The notes beneath the pieces are model-generated. The model searched no databases. It was given only the letters and a program-made list of their open reading frames with translations, and had not been told where the DNA came from. A stretch of 64,000 nt of DNA from Takakia lepidozioides (lineage: Eukaryota; Streptophyta; Takakiopsida; Takakiales; Takakiaceae). The DNA lies in NCBI GenBank assembly GCA_030704615.1, contig CM060733.1, positions 4,960,001 through 5,024,000 on the forward strand, given 5' to 3'. Below, piece by piece: positions 1 through 14,700 of this stretch. The position numbers and the translations under genes were made by a program. Position 1 is the stretch's first letter, and every line of letters starts with the position of its first letter.

Positions 1-704
1 TACTTTACTGGAAGCAGACTGCAGTAATATTAAAACCCATGAAAAGAAAGGTCCCCCAAGACCAGATTTATCCAAAGCACCCAAGAGGAAAGTCTAGTCA
101 ATAGAATTGAACGTTTTTTCAAGACAACATAAGGTTGGTGATTCCGAGAAGCTCGATGAAGGGCTTCATGCACCAGTAGAATGTTATTTAGTATCATATG
201 GTCTTTAGGAAATCCCGTCTACTCCTTCCTTATGATTTTTGGCAGCAAAGGTTGGATTCTTAAGGCTAGCGCCTTAGCTATGATTTTGTATGTTGAATTG
301 AGAAGAGTGATGGGGCGGTAGTTAGCCATGTTGTCCCTCTCCCCTTTTTTATAGATCAAGGTTATGAGACCTTCAGATATTTGAGAGGGCATCATCTTCT
401 TCTCAAGGATGTCATTAGCCATCAAAAGAAAATCCTCCCCAAGAGTCATCCAAAGAGATTTAAACAATTCAATCGGCAGGCCATCAGGGCCCGGGCTTTT
501 CATGGATGTCATAGCCTCCACTGCTTTGCCCAACTCTTCCACAGTAAAAGGTCTCTGACAGCAAGCAAGAGATATTCTGCAGAAGGGTAGTTCTGGCTTC
601 TTCCACCAGAGGTATTTGAGGTCGTTTCTCAAAGAGCTGTTTGAAGAAGTGAACAGCAGTGGGACCAGCAAATCCACAAGCATGGGACTGACCAGCAAGT
701 CCAC
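1..704 (-). mobile_element. LINE (L1-like) reverse-transcriptase fragment, decayed
   Basis: The minus strand from 704 to 219 encodes part of a non-LTR retrotransposon reverse transcriptase. The segment KSPGPDGLPIELFK is followed by LITLIYKKG and NYRPITLLNSTYKIIAKALA, which are hallmark blocks of the RVT_1 family. The frame is broken by a stop near 219; the next RT block (a degraded VHEALHRASRNHQPYVVLK-like stretch) continues toward position 60 in other frames. No endonuclease or 3' end is visible, so this is a truncated, inactive copy. The window edge cuts it off. Confidence 0.85.
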
Positions 705-910
705 AAGCAGACTGATGCAGCAGACCGAGCATGTAGACTACCAACTACGAGCAGACTCACGAGCATCGTGGCACAGAACAAAGGAACCAGCGGACTCTAG
801 CAGACTCAACGACAAGAGACACATGCGCACGTATAGTAAACTGAACCAGCAGACTGTATGACAACAGACACCTGCGCACAGTGGACTGCAGGAGGGGACG
901 CAGCAGACTG
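661..910. repeat. Low-complexity region with repeated AGCAGACT and an imperfect 20-bp direct repeat
   Basis: The octamer AGCAGACT recurs about five times between 706 and 910. A 20-bp stretch beginning GACCAGCAAATCCACAAGCA at 661 is repeated with one change at about 689. The ORFs crossing this area (616-861 + and 738-963 -) look like products of this repetition, not genes. Confidence 0.5.
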
Positions 911-996
911 ACGCAACCGAACAGGGGCACATGACATTTTAACTCAGCTGGGAGCACATGCATTACCGGTAAGTGAGTTTGTGGAGGGGCTGCACA

Positions 997-1022
997 TTAA
1001 GGTGTCGTCAACGACATCTTAA
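997..1022. repeat. 26-bp imperfect palindrome, copy 1
   Basis: The half TTAAGGTGTCGTC is followed by its near-complement AACGACATCTTAA. The two mismatches would be G-U pairs in RNA. It is the first of three related palindromes within 330 bp. The sequence after it (CCTGAGAATTGAACCCAATAG, roughly 1041-1060) also recurs after copy 2. Confidence 0.75.
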
Positions 1023-1157
1023 TTCCCAGCCCTGTGCCAACCTGAGAATTGAACCCAATAGGAAAAAAAAAACAATCCCCAAAAAGTGACAAATTAGATG
1101 TTGTTGAAGAGGGAACACATGCCTTAGCGGTAAGCATGTGTGTGCAAGGGCTGGGGA

Positions 1158-1183
1158 TTAAGGTATCATCAACGATACCTTAA
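1158..1183. repeat. 26-bp palindrome, copy 2
   Basis: TTAAGGTATCATC followed by AACGATACCTTAA. Compared with copy 1, changes in one arm are partly matched in the other (GTGTCGT to GTATCAT, and ACGACAT to ACGATAC), so pairing is kept. Its flanks (AGCGGTAAG upstream, GAGAATTGAACCCAA downstream) match those of copy 1, so the repeat unit is longer than the palindrome, roughly 100 bp. Confidence 0.75.
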
Positions 1184-1292
1184 TTCGCTGCCCTGTCCGA
1201 ACATGAGAATTGAACCCAACAGACCCCAGAAGATTTTTTTTTTTTTTTTTTATCTATTTTTCCCTCTCTCTCCCCCCCCCCCCCCAATGTGT

Positions 1293-1327
1293 CAGATTAA
1301 GGTGTCGTCAACAACATCTTAATCTGG
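1293..1327. repeat. Palindrome, copy 3, with extended arms
   Basis: The core at 1297-1322 resembles copy 1, and here the flanks also pair (CAGATT against AATCTG), giving arms of about 17 bp. It follows a T-rich then C-rich run (1234-1285). A half-site resembling the right arm lies near 1093-1110. Confidence 0.7.
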
Positions 1328-2040
1328 CTGGTCTTCTGGTATGCTATTTGGGATGAATGGCATCGACAAATTGCTCGGACTACATAACTTATGATTCGTT
1401 GTCATGTCCTTCTTCCAGGTGACCAGAAGTTTGCTCATTGGTGTATGAATGCAGGAGTCCCGTGGTGTTTCTTTGCCAACTTGGATTTTTTCCCAAGTTT
1501 TTCAACAAGTTTTAATTTGCCATCTTATGCGGAGGCTGCGGCTACGGAATATAGTTTACAATCATCTCCCCCTTCTGTGCTTCACAACAGACATAGTCTT
1601 CTGAAAAGCAAGGCTAGCATCTTTGTAGACAATTCTGCCTTCGTTTTGATCAGTAGCGCCTGTAGCAGTGGATCTTCTTTGACGGAATGAATCACATGTT
1701 TTGGAACGTTTATTTATGAAGTTCACCTCTCTGCCTTCTTTCCAATTGGGTAAGAGCCTCACTATCAACCATCCATACCCCTCCTCAATCAATTCAGCAA
1801 TCTGGATTCATTGTTGCCAATATACTTTAGAATACACTGCACTATATTTATTTCATTCATCCATGTGTCATTCGTAATACCAACTTTCATCCTCCATTCA
1901 TCCTTCATTCATCCAAGCAGCATCCATACCCTAGCTTGTAATTCTGACCGGTCTGTGCAGTAATAGGTGTTATAAGTCGAATAGGCGCCCGCGGTTATAG
2001 GCGACAAGATCCTGAATTTTCTGCTCACGGTTAAGCAATC
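1328..2040. other. Intergenic, no gene recognised
   Basis: Short ORFs on both strands (for example 1391-1690 +) have no recognisable domain. There are direct CATTCATCC-type repeats around 1855-1920. Nothing else is supported. Confidence 0.5.
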
Positions 2041-3811
2041 CCCACGCGATCAATACATCTCTGAAGCTGAAGTCACTCTGGTTGGCACCAGACGCGCTAA
2101 AGCTTGGCCAGACTTGCTTGCAGAAATCCCAGCCTACATGGCTCCCTTGCTCACAGCAGGTGATGAGACCTGGTCCGTGCCCATATGGATGGCCTCAACT
2201 GCCACTGGTTCAAATTCTGCAATTCTGGTGCTATCGATGCAAGATCAGATTGCTTCGGGCATTGCCTTTGCGGCGGACCGAGAGGGTGATTTGCTGGTCA
2301 GGGGATACGTGGATGTCAATAAAAACAGCCTACATCCTATAAGAGTAGTAGATGGCAGAGGGAACACCACCCCAACCCCAAATGGGGGTCAGGAATTTGA
2401 GTAGCCTTGCACTTAACTTTCACCTGGTTCTTCTCGTCCCCCCTGGCTGCTTTGCAGTTCGACCCAGGGGAGTGGAGATGGAGGGATGACAAACAATCCA
2501 TTTTTTTTGCCTATACTGTAAAGCTGGGTTACAAGCTACTGTGCCAACGATATCTTTCCACTCCAAATGGGAGCAAAAGTGGGGACACTTGCATTTGTCA
2601 CAAGCCAGCTGGGACCTGGTTTGGAAAGAAATTTGGAGGAAAGAAAGACCGGCAAAAATCTCGGGCTTCTTGTGGAAGGTTGCCCAACCGGATCCTGCCT
2701 GTACACGCCAAGACCCTCCTCCACAACACCCTCTGCACCTTATGCAATGCCCAGCCCGAATCTGTTGAGCATTGCTTGGTTGAGTGCCATCTCCCGATCA
2801 GAATCTGGAGAGTGGTATTAAGGTTCTATGCTAGCTAGCTTTCTTTCCCATCCCCCCCTTCTTCTCTGTTGCTTTTGAACATGTTGCGTGCTCGGACTGC
2901 TTCAGCCTGCCCTGTTTGGGCCAGTCTAAGGACACTCTCATTATGGAACTTGTGGAAAAGTAGATGTTCATATGTATATGATGGGAAAGCCCCCTGGGGC
3001 AAGTCTATTCTCTTTTGCATATACTAGGACCTGCTTACTGAGGGGAGGAAGGCATGGGACGTTATGACTGCAGCTGTTTCCAGGTCTTCAGAGCGACGCG
3101 GGAGAAAGCTCTTCAATGATTTTCAGAACTCCTGGGGTAAAGATGGCATTCTCGGAACCGATCTTCCCAACGGGGGATTTTGCTGGCAAGTCTCCACCCC
3201 TGCCGCTTGGGATGTCCCCTGTTGAAGGTGATGATGGAGACTTCAATTGGCGGCACAAGAAGGCTCGAGTTACCAAGTTTAAAACCCAACTTCGTTTTTA
3301 GATAGCTAGCTTTGGCTGTCTTCAGGCTCCTTGTGTCTGCAGGTGGCTATCCATGGCAATCTTTCCTGCCGGTTCCAGACTTTTCTGGTTCTGCACATTT
3401 ACCCTCGGCTCAGCCATGCACTTGTCACCACCCTGCTGGGCTCTGGTCTTGTCTTATACCTGGCAGACATCATGGTTACTTCCCTTCATCTTTTGCTACC
3501 TGTATCTCCTCTGTTTAGACTTGCACATACTGCTGCTTAGCAGCATTATGCAGCTTATTTCTGACTCAGTTCGTTCTGCCCTGCAGCTTTGCTTAGAACT
3601 TCTCCCCATTTTATCCCACTCTGCAAAGAGTATCCCCCCCTTGGTCTATCGTTCTTTCTCTTTGGATAGCTCGTCACGGGGAGGTTTCCCCCCACTTAGC
3701 CTCACGGCCTCCCTGGTGGTTATTTTTTCCACCTGTTTGTGAACCATTATTTAATTAATTTGATTAAAAGGGTCCCTGTCCCCTTTCGTAAAAACAAAAA
3801 GAAAAAAAAGG
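2041..3811 (+). mobile_element. 5'-truncated LINE (L1-like): zf-RVT domain to poly(A)
   Basis: The C-terminal part of a plant L1-type LINE is visible in broken frames. FDPGEWRWRDDKQSIFFAYTVKLGYKLL lies at about 2458-2540. A zf-RVT region follows: DLVWKEIWRKERPAKISGFLW in frame 3 (about 2610-2680), then CTLCNAQPESVEHCLVEC in frame 1 (about 2735-2790). A downstream C-terminal region spans about 3050-3540 with further shifts. The 3' end is typical of plant LINEs: a GGTCCCTGTCCCCTTTCGTA-like trailer at about 3770-3790 running into an A-rich tail (3789-3811). Several frameshifts and stops make it non-autonomous. The stretch 2041-2404 is open but of unclear origin; I include it only provisionally. 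Confidence 0.8.
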
Positions 3812-6438
<2,627 letters not shown>

Positions 6439-8767
6439 AGTTATGAAGGACTTGACATCGTTGGACATTCAGGTACTGACATGGGTCTCTTGAGGAAGGA
6501 CAGGTTCTACTTACCTGCAAAAAGAGATTGCAAGTTTAAGTCGTGCTTTTCTGCTGGTCAGTGTTACAGCTTGAGCTGCATCAGTAGGACGTAACTGAAG
6601 GGGTGCTCTTTCAAGTGGTCTACCTCTGCCTTCTCCAGTTGTGTTTTTCTCCTAACACGTGGTGCCTCATTCCATAGCTTTCCTTTCCACTCTCCTCCTG
6701 CCCCTCATGCTGCATCACTGCTTGTTTGATGGCTTTGCATATCTCTCTTTTGCACTACTAAGATTTCACTTATCAGATATTTGAATAGGACATTTCTCTT
6801 GTCCTTGTATCTCTGTGTTTTGGGGGCACAGTCCTCCTTTTTTCATCTGCAGATAATCACGGCAATTTTTCTCTGGGGAAGCACTCTCAGTGTATAAAGT
6901 GAGCAAACATCTGCAAATGACTAAAGGCTAGTACATAAGAGCTCAGCAATGAGCTGCAGACAGATTGCATAGTGACAATGAAACCTTTCTGGGTGTTTTG
7001 GATGACAGGAGTTGTTTGTAATTAAGTGCAAGTACTACCACTTGGTAGCTTGTGTGTTCTGTGCAAGCTTATCTGTATCCTTAGGTTGTCATTGATCACC
7101 CTAAATTGAAATACTTTAAGCTGAATGTGATGATCGCCAACCATTCTAACACAAAGCTAGTTGATGTTTGGTATTTTATATTCATGCGGCTTGTTGATGT
7201 TCAAGGTTTGGACTCCACAACAGAAGGTAGATCTGGTTTCAAATGTCATGGATGACATCTTGTGCTGCCCCCATTTGTGAAGTACAGGATACAAACACTC
7301 CGGAAAATGTGTTTGGCTGTGTGGCAGGCAGATTCTGACTTGTAGGCAAGCAACATGGTTTTCACATACATGAGCTACAGTAAGGGTATGAATGACAATG
7401 CAGGTACAGGGGGATTCACCTGCAAGTTAACGATGGGTTTATGTGCTCCTTGCCCCCATAGCCCTTATTATTTCCTCAGTCAGAATCTTTGGCAAGCAGT
7501 GTGCCCACTGGTCTGCTGTAAGCATGTTGTAAGCAGGCCTACTGTTCTGAACTGGGCAGCTGGTACTGTATTCTTGACTGCAAACCTATGTCATGCCATA
7601 TATTTCTCTCCCCCTCTGTGCAGGTTCTTTCTTTTCTACCTTTGACTTGAATAACACAGCAAACCTCGGCTTGAATCCATGGACCACTAGTCAGACATAA
7701 ATAACACACCAATGGCTTCTTCAAAAAATGCCATACACAGTAACTAGGTCAAGATTTTAAATGGCCTGGTTCCATCATCAATGATGGCTGTCCTTCAGAA
7801 GCAAAGTTGGAGGTAAGTTAGCCAACAAACAATATGTTCATCAGAAATGCACATTGACTGGGTTAGTGTGGCAGGGAATGGGAATATCTGGGCTCAGAGT
7901 CAGAGAAAAAATGATGGTTTGAGCGATATTCCTAACCTGGTTAAACCTGGTCCCATCCGGTCTTCATCTTCCTGCATAGTTAACACCTCCTGAAATGTGT
8001 GCCCTTAACACTGTGGCGCACACCAAGGGAAGACATAAGACACGCCCTAACCCATAAATGATACGGTCCAGCCTTAATAATCGACTTTTGAAACCAAGTT
8101 AGTTATCCCTAGAGTGAGGCAATCAACATTATGTTGCAGATGCCCCTTGGAGACCTTGTTGCGCACCTTTTGGCGTGCTGCGTTCTTCTTCACCTGCCCT
8201 ACCCTATCCACCCTTGCTTCCTCAAGAAGGACTGACTTTCAAGCCAGAAGAAATAACCAAACTCAAATCTATCAATCAGGTTCCTGACTTCTCCAAACGA
8301 CCTAGAGACTTGGCCAACTACGGGAGTTATCCTCACCTGTTGCCCAGTTAATCACCATCCTCCATATAACGAGCTTCGCAAGACATTTACACACATACTC
8401 GGCAGATTCTACTTTTGTGTGCTCTTAAACCCTGATTTACGGTGTTGGATGCAAGGGCTGGTCGGGCGGCAGGACGTTGTTGAAGTTAAAGATCGATTGC
8501 AACTCTCTTTATTAGATTTCTGGTTGTTCGCCTCCGTCTCCATATCATCAACGAGCGCATCTCAATCTATCACCTGAATAAATTCTTATTGTTCACCCCT
8601 GAGTTTGCAAAAGTTCATTGCATTTCCATCTTGACGGTTTGATTTTCTTTATACATTGAGCTCATTCCTTCCTCTGCTGTTGTTCTCCTTCAAGTTCTAT
8701 TGCCCCAACGTTATTTTATGACCTTAGGTTCCAGAAGGGGACAGCTCGGGTCTGCGATTGGGGGCAT
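6439..8767. other. Intergenic region between SQD1 and TPP2
   Basis: The stretch holds the SQD1 3' UTR and the TPP2 upstream region. Short ORFs (for example 7355-7645 +) show no domain and no splice-compatible continuation. I see no transposon protein remnant. Confidence 0.5.
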
Positions 8768-11700
8768 ATGCTTGCCTCTCTCCCCCAACGCTTATGGTGT
8801 CCACTATCTCAGACCTCTGTCCTCATCAACCAGTCTGACAGTAGCAGCTTTGTGATCCTGAACTTGGGCGGACAAGTGGGAGGTTGCTCCGTTGGAACCA
8901 TTTTCCCGAGTATCTCTCCAGTCACAACGAGGAGACAAAACACAGGCACCATTGTCGTTGGTTGCAATTTTAGAAGAAGTTTAGTGGACTTGGGTGCAAA
9001 TCGCAGGGGAAAGCTAAGACCTACAAGAGGGAGGAGAAGGATTGCTGAAGTCTCACGAAATTATCAAGGAGGGGCAACATCTGGTCGGGAATTCACCACA
9101 AAAGGAGTGGACAGTCGGACTTTGCTTGGAAATTGCGCAGGATTGAATTTCCAGGTTAGGAGAAAGGAGGTCAACGGACGAGGAGAATTACAGGGGGATT
9201 CTCCGGAATTAAGTGACTGCGAAGGGGGAAAGAGTGTACAACATTCAGAGGAAATTTCAAATCTAAATCCAACACAAAGTGCTCAAAACAGGGGCTCTCA
9301 GCAGATTGTCAGAGTAGGAACGGAACAGGCAATGCCGCGGTTTGAAGGATTCTGGCCAGTGGAGGAACCTATTGCCTCTAGCATTGATAGCTCTGCATTT
9401 CTTGAAGGTCTAATGCCAAAGAAGGAGATTGGCGCGCAACGATTTCTTGAGGAGCACCCCCAGTACGATGGGAGGGGTATTATAATTGCCATCTTTGGTG
9501 AGGACGCCATGTCACTACCATTACACTGAGTTTCGTTTATGTCAAACACTAACCTACAGTATAGTCAGCTAATTGCTGTTCTTTAAGTTTTACATCTGTC
9601 ACGGGTTGCAAATATTCAACTGAATCATCAGACATTGTTTGGTTGCAGACTCTGGTGTTGACCCGGCAGCTGACGGATTGCAGACCACTACAGATGGGAA
9701 GCCTAAAATTATTGATGTTCTTGATTGGTAAGCAAGATGCATTGACGTAGTAGTGTTTCAGGAAAGTGGTGGACCCTGAGGAAGGGCGAATCCTATCCTC
9801 AATTCTGGCCCGAAGGAAATGGTGTTCCTTGTAGTGGTCTTTCTCTCTTCTCTGGCTTTCTACCTCATTTTGGATTTGTAGCAACTCAATGTGCTCGTCC
9901 GGTGGACTGGCCTGTCTTGGATGTAATCTAAACACATGGTAACGTGAAATTTGTGAGGCATGAAGCCTATGCTCAGAAGTTGAATGGGAGTACTCCACTG
10001 TTCCAATGCAGCACAGGCAGTGGGGATGTGGACACATCCATGATTGTGAGAGCAGATGACAATGGGTTTATTGTTGGAGCCTCAGGTAATTTTCTAGTTT
10101 GTCAATACGGTGCTCTTTTTACTCAGATAGACGAGGCTGCTTGAAACTTGACCCATGGAATGTGGAGTATGTTTCGTCCTTTTGTGCCTGTAGTGTTTAG
10201 TAGAGTGGGCTTGCTTATGACTGAGAGTAGCAGCGTGAATGAGGGGCTTGCATTTTATCCCTAAGGAGGCAGTCCTACTGTTTGTGTTTTGGGTTGGTAT
10301 GTGAGTTTAATTTCGATTTTCCAGGATGACATGTAGAGGGCTGAAAGTATTCTAAATAGAGTTTCCTGGTCAAGGTGGCCTGGCCTTCTTCGTGGTAGCA
10401 GTCGCTTTTGGGGTCCAAAAGGGGATGTACCATATCTGCCTGAGTAGGCCCTAACCTGATGCTCAGCAGCCATGTGCTAATGATATTTCGCCAGGTTGTG
10501 GCCCTGGTGCTATTTAGAGTGATATATACCCACTTTCTGAAAGATGGGAGAGGGAGATACTTAAAGCTTGCCATCTGATGTTTTGTTTGAGTTTTGAATC
10601 CTTTAGGGGCCCGCCTACAGATAAACAAGGAGTGGAAGAACCCAACAGGAGAATGGCGGGTGGGATCCAAGTTAGCATATCAGTTGTTCACTGAAACTCT
10701 TTCATCCCGATTGAAGGTAGTTTCTGTTGTTCCAGCTCCCTTGGCTTGGATGTGGTTGTTTCACTGGCATATGCTCCTTGTTATCCGCCATCTCTGAAAG
10801 TTTAGAAAGTCGTGAAATTTTCCACCATCATCATGGCTTTTCATTGGCGGTACTGCTTGGGTGACCCAATCTCTAAAGGTGTGTGATATAGGCAGCAATG
10901 TTGTCTGATTGTGTGGTGCATTCCTTCTATATGACTTCCAGTTTAACTCGTACAAGTCCTTGCTTCTAGATGCTGTAGGCTTAAGTCTACTTTGTTGGTT
11001 ATGTGCCATGACAGAGAGAACGGAAAAAAAAATGGGATGAAAGACACAGGGAGCTTGTGACAGAAGCACTCCGTCAGCTTTCAGCCTTTGATTTGGTCAG
11101 TTTCCTAGCCCACTGTTTGGTAGCATAATTTAGTCTTCTCCAGATAGTTCACTTACCTTAGTAGTCATCTCAGCGAGCGGTTGTATGTGCATCAGTCCAT
11201 TTCTGACATTTGCTAAGTGGGTACAGAAATATCCAAAACCATCGGAGGCTACATTAAAGAAGGAACGTGAGGATCTCCAGAACCGCATTGACCTTCTTCA
11301 GAAGCTTTCTGATGTAAGATTTCTTTCATTTCATGCCCGTCTCTTTCTGCCCTGTTGAATGTTTTCTCTTAGCAATATGTACTAAAAATATGCATGCAGT
11401 ATGAAATATGCACTAGACTGAAGCTCAGGGCAGGTAGCCTACCTTTGAACAGCAAACAGATGCAGAGAGGAAAGGGGGATTGTAAGTGGCCGTTGTGTGG
11501 CAACCTGAAGACAATATCCACTTCCTGATTTCTTGTCCTGGCTACTCTCACCAGAGAGAGACCCTCTTCAATTCCATCAAGGGAATTGTTCCTGTACCTC
11601 TGTTTACCAACTTTGAAAATCTTGTGGCTGAGCCAATAGCCCAGGCCCTTTTGGGGTCTAGTTATTGTGCAAATCACACACAACAGATTGAGGTTTGTGT

Positions 11701-14700
11701 GAAGGGATGTTGAGAGGATATCTGGAAAACTCGGATCAATTGCATGTTTCAAGGTAAGTCATACTACCAGCTTCAGCCCCTGACAAAGGTAGTTTCTGTC
11801 CCTTTGTGTTCCGCTCAAACTGGGCGCAAGGCTACAGCAAACAACGTCTTATGAGTACAATCTTTAAGCAATATGGATAACCATGCTGGTTGGTCTGACA
11901 GAGCTACGAGGACAATGGTCCAGTGATTGACGCGGTGGTCTGGCATGATGGGGCGTTATGGAGAGTGGCTCTGGACACCCAAGACATGGAAGATGATAGT
12001 GGGCTTGGAAAGCTTGCTCATTTTTCCCCCCTGACCAACTACAGGTGATTATTAAGACATGATGTGTAGGTGCAAGCTTTTCTGCTCAGATGGCATATTG
12101 CCTCTCTGTAGGGACTATGAAATGCATGTTCCTACATGTGTATTCTATATTGTGGTGTGGATTATGCATGACTGCAGCTTTCATTTCCCATCAATTTTAC
12201 TCCTGTTCTATATTGGCTGTCAGACTGTCCTTCTGAAATAATACTGTCTTATTAGCCACAAGTGTAATACCTGAACTTGTTATTAAATTGTCGGGAAAGT
12301 ATGGTATTCAAGAATTGGAGCATAACAATAAGGAATGGGTTGGGGTTTGGTTGTCTTAAAGAAGGTCTATCCTGTAAATGATTATGAACATGATTTAGCA
12401 TCTGATCATCAAGGCTTTCAGGATAGAGCGCAAGTATGGGATCTTCAGTCGGATGGATGCATGCAGCTTTGTGACAAATGTGTACGATGATGGCAATGTG
12501 CTGAGCATTGTCACTGACTGCTCACCTCATGGCACCCATGTGGCTGGCATCACTGCTGCTCATCATCCTGAGGTTCTTTCCTTGGCTGTTCACCTTTTTG
12601 CTTATTTTCCATTTTGGCATTGGGCCAAAGCAGGAGGACGCCAAATTATCACAAAAGTCTGGAAAGGGAAGAGCTGTACTCATCCTATGACCGTATAACC
12701 CCTTGCCATCCCGTTATGGGACCTATAACTCGGTATGGATTTTATATCAGGGAAGGGCAGGCCAGGGGCTGCAACCTGACCTACATTTGATCGAAAACTT
12801 TGGTTGGTTGCTTGTATGGCGCACGGATGTATCTGTGTGCGTACAGGTACAAGTGCATGTATGCAATGTGAATATGTGCAGCCAGGTTGGGTTGGGTTGG
12901 GTTGTGGTTGTCCAAATTGTGATTTGTCTGGTCCTACTGATTCTGAATGTAAAAAGGGAGATCGAAGAGTGTGACTGATACAGGTGCGTGCTAGTATGAG
13001 TTGATACATAGCCTCTGCATTGTTTCTTTGAATGGGTATATGCGTCTTCAGGAGTCGCTACTTAATGGAGTAGCACCAGGAGCACAGATTGTGTCATGCA
13101 AGATTGGGGACACCCGACTGGGTTCAATGGAAACAGGCATCGGCCTCACTCGTGCTCTCATAGCAGTAATTGAGGTACACCATCATAAAGGGGTGCCTCA
13201 GACTTATCACTGTCTTGCATCACCTCGCCCTTAGATGGAGATGGTAACTGGTGGATCTCAGCATGTATGATTTGACTAGCACAGCCTAGTTCTGTGCTGA
13301 TATTGTTCCCGTAAGCAGACAAGTTCCTTGGGATTCACAAGGAGGAAAAAGTTTACAGCATTGTACAAGAATCACTGGTTTAAAAGATATTAGGTCTCAC
13401 GTGTCATGTGTCATCATTTCCTGCAGAATTACAGCCAGTCATGGTGCTCAGTAGTTACTAATCGACAGTTGGGCAGGATGGTTCCTGAAGTCTGAATACA
13501 GCGACATGTAGATCTGCTGGTTTCTTTGCCAAAATGATTGTTGGATAATTAGAGCTGGGTACTTGTATCTGAAAGGGGAGAAAAAAGTATTGGGAAGGGA
13601 GAGCAGCACCACAGAGGTTCTCTAGGACAGGGACGGCAAGTACCTAGACCATGCATAAGAGTAAGAGGTATTTAATATGGGGTCTGCTGGAGGGTGTACA
13701 GAACAAGTGCGACCTGATCAACATGAGCTATGGGGAGATGACAACTTCACCTGACTATGGGCGTTTCATTCAGCTTGCAGAGGAAGTAAGTTGGACAATT
13801 AATGTACTTGGTCCAAAAGATCTTCCACATAAGCAAGAAACAGAGTGAGTTATATCAGTAGACTTGCTTGCTGTTGCCCTTCACCATAGATCCTGCCTAG
13901 TTGGGTAAAGCAGATAGTGATCAAGGAGTGATGAAACTCTTTCCCTTGTGGTTGTAACATTAGTGGTGCTGCTTTTGCTTCAATTTGCTGGAACGTTTGT
14001 GATAAAAGCAGTGCTTATTCATGTTTGGCATGTATACAGGTGGTAAACAAACATGGGGTGATGTTTGTCAGCAGTGCTGGGAATAATGGACCATCATTGA
14101 CCACTGTGGGTGCACCAGGGGGCACAGCCTCCAGCATCTTGGGTATAGGGGCCTATGTGTCCCCTGCAATGGCGGCAGCTGCTCACTCAATGGTAGAACC
14201 TCCTGTGGAGGGCCTCCATTACACATGGTAAGAGTACAACATGTCACCTTAGCACTTGATGCAGAAGGTTCTCCAAGCTCTTCATTGCTGTTACTAATAG
14301 AATGTGTACAGTCGGGTCTTGGGTTTGAGGTCCACATACCAGTTGTCTGAGAAGGCAGTTCCTATGGTGTATCGATCTTACCTTTTGTCATGCAAATTGA
14401 TTATCATTGATGGATATTGTATCAGGTCTAGCCGGGGACCCACCGCGGACGGAGACCTGGGTGTGTGCTTGAGTGCCCCAGGTGGGGCAATTGCGCCGGT
14501 GCCCAAATGGACGCTCCAGCACCGCATGCTCATGAATGGCACGTCGATGGCTTCCCCATGTGCCTGTGGTGGTATAGCTCTGGTGCTCAGTTCCCTGAAG
14601 GTGGGTTCCTCCCGCATCTTAGAGGCTCGATACAACATGGGGTATGTGATTGCAGGAATATGACATACTCACTATGGCCATGCCCAAACCTACCCTGCAG

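Noticed and set aside
1041-1220. GAGAATTGAACCC after the palindromes looks like a tRNA T-arm in reverse
   Set aside because: No A-box at the right distance on the minus strand and no acceptor stem; treated only as part of the repeat.
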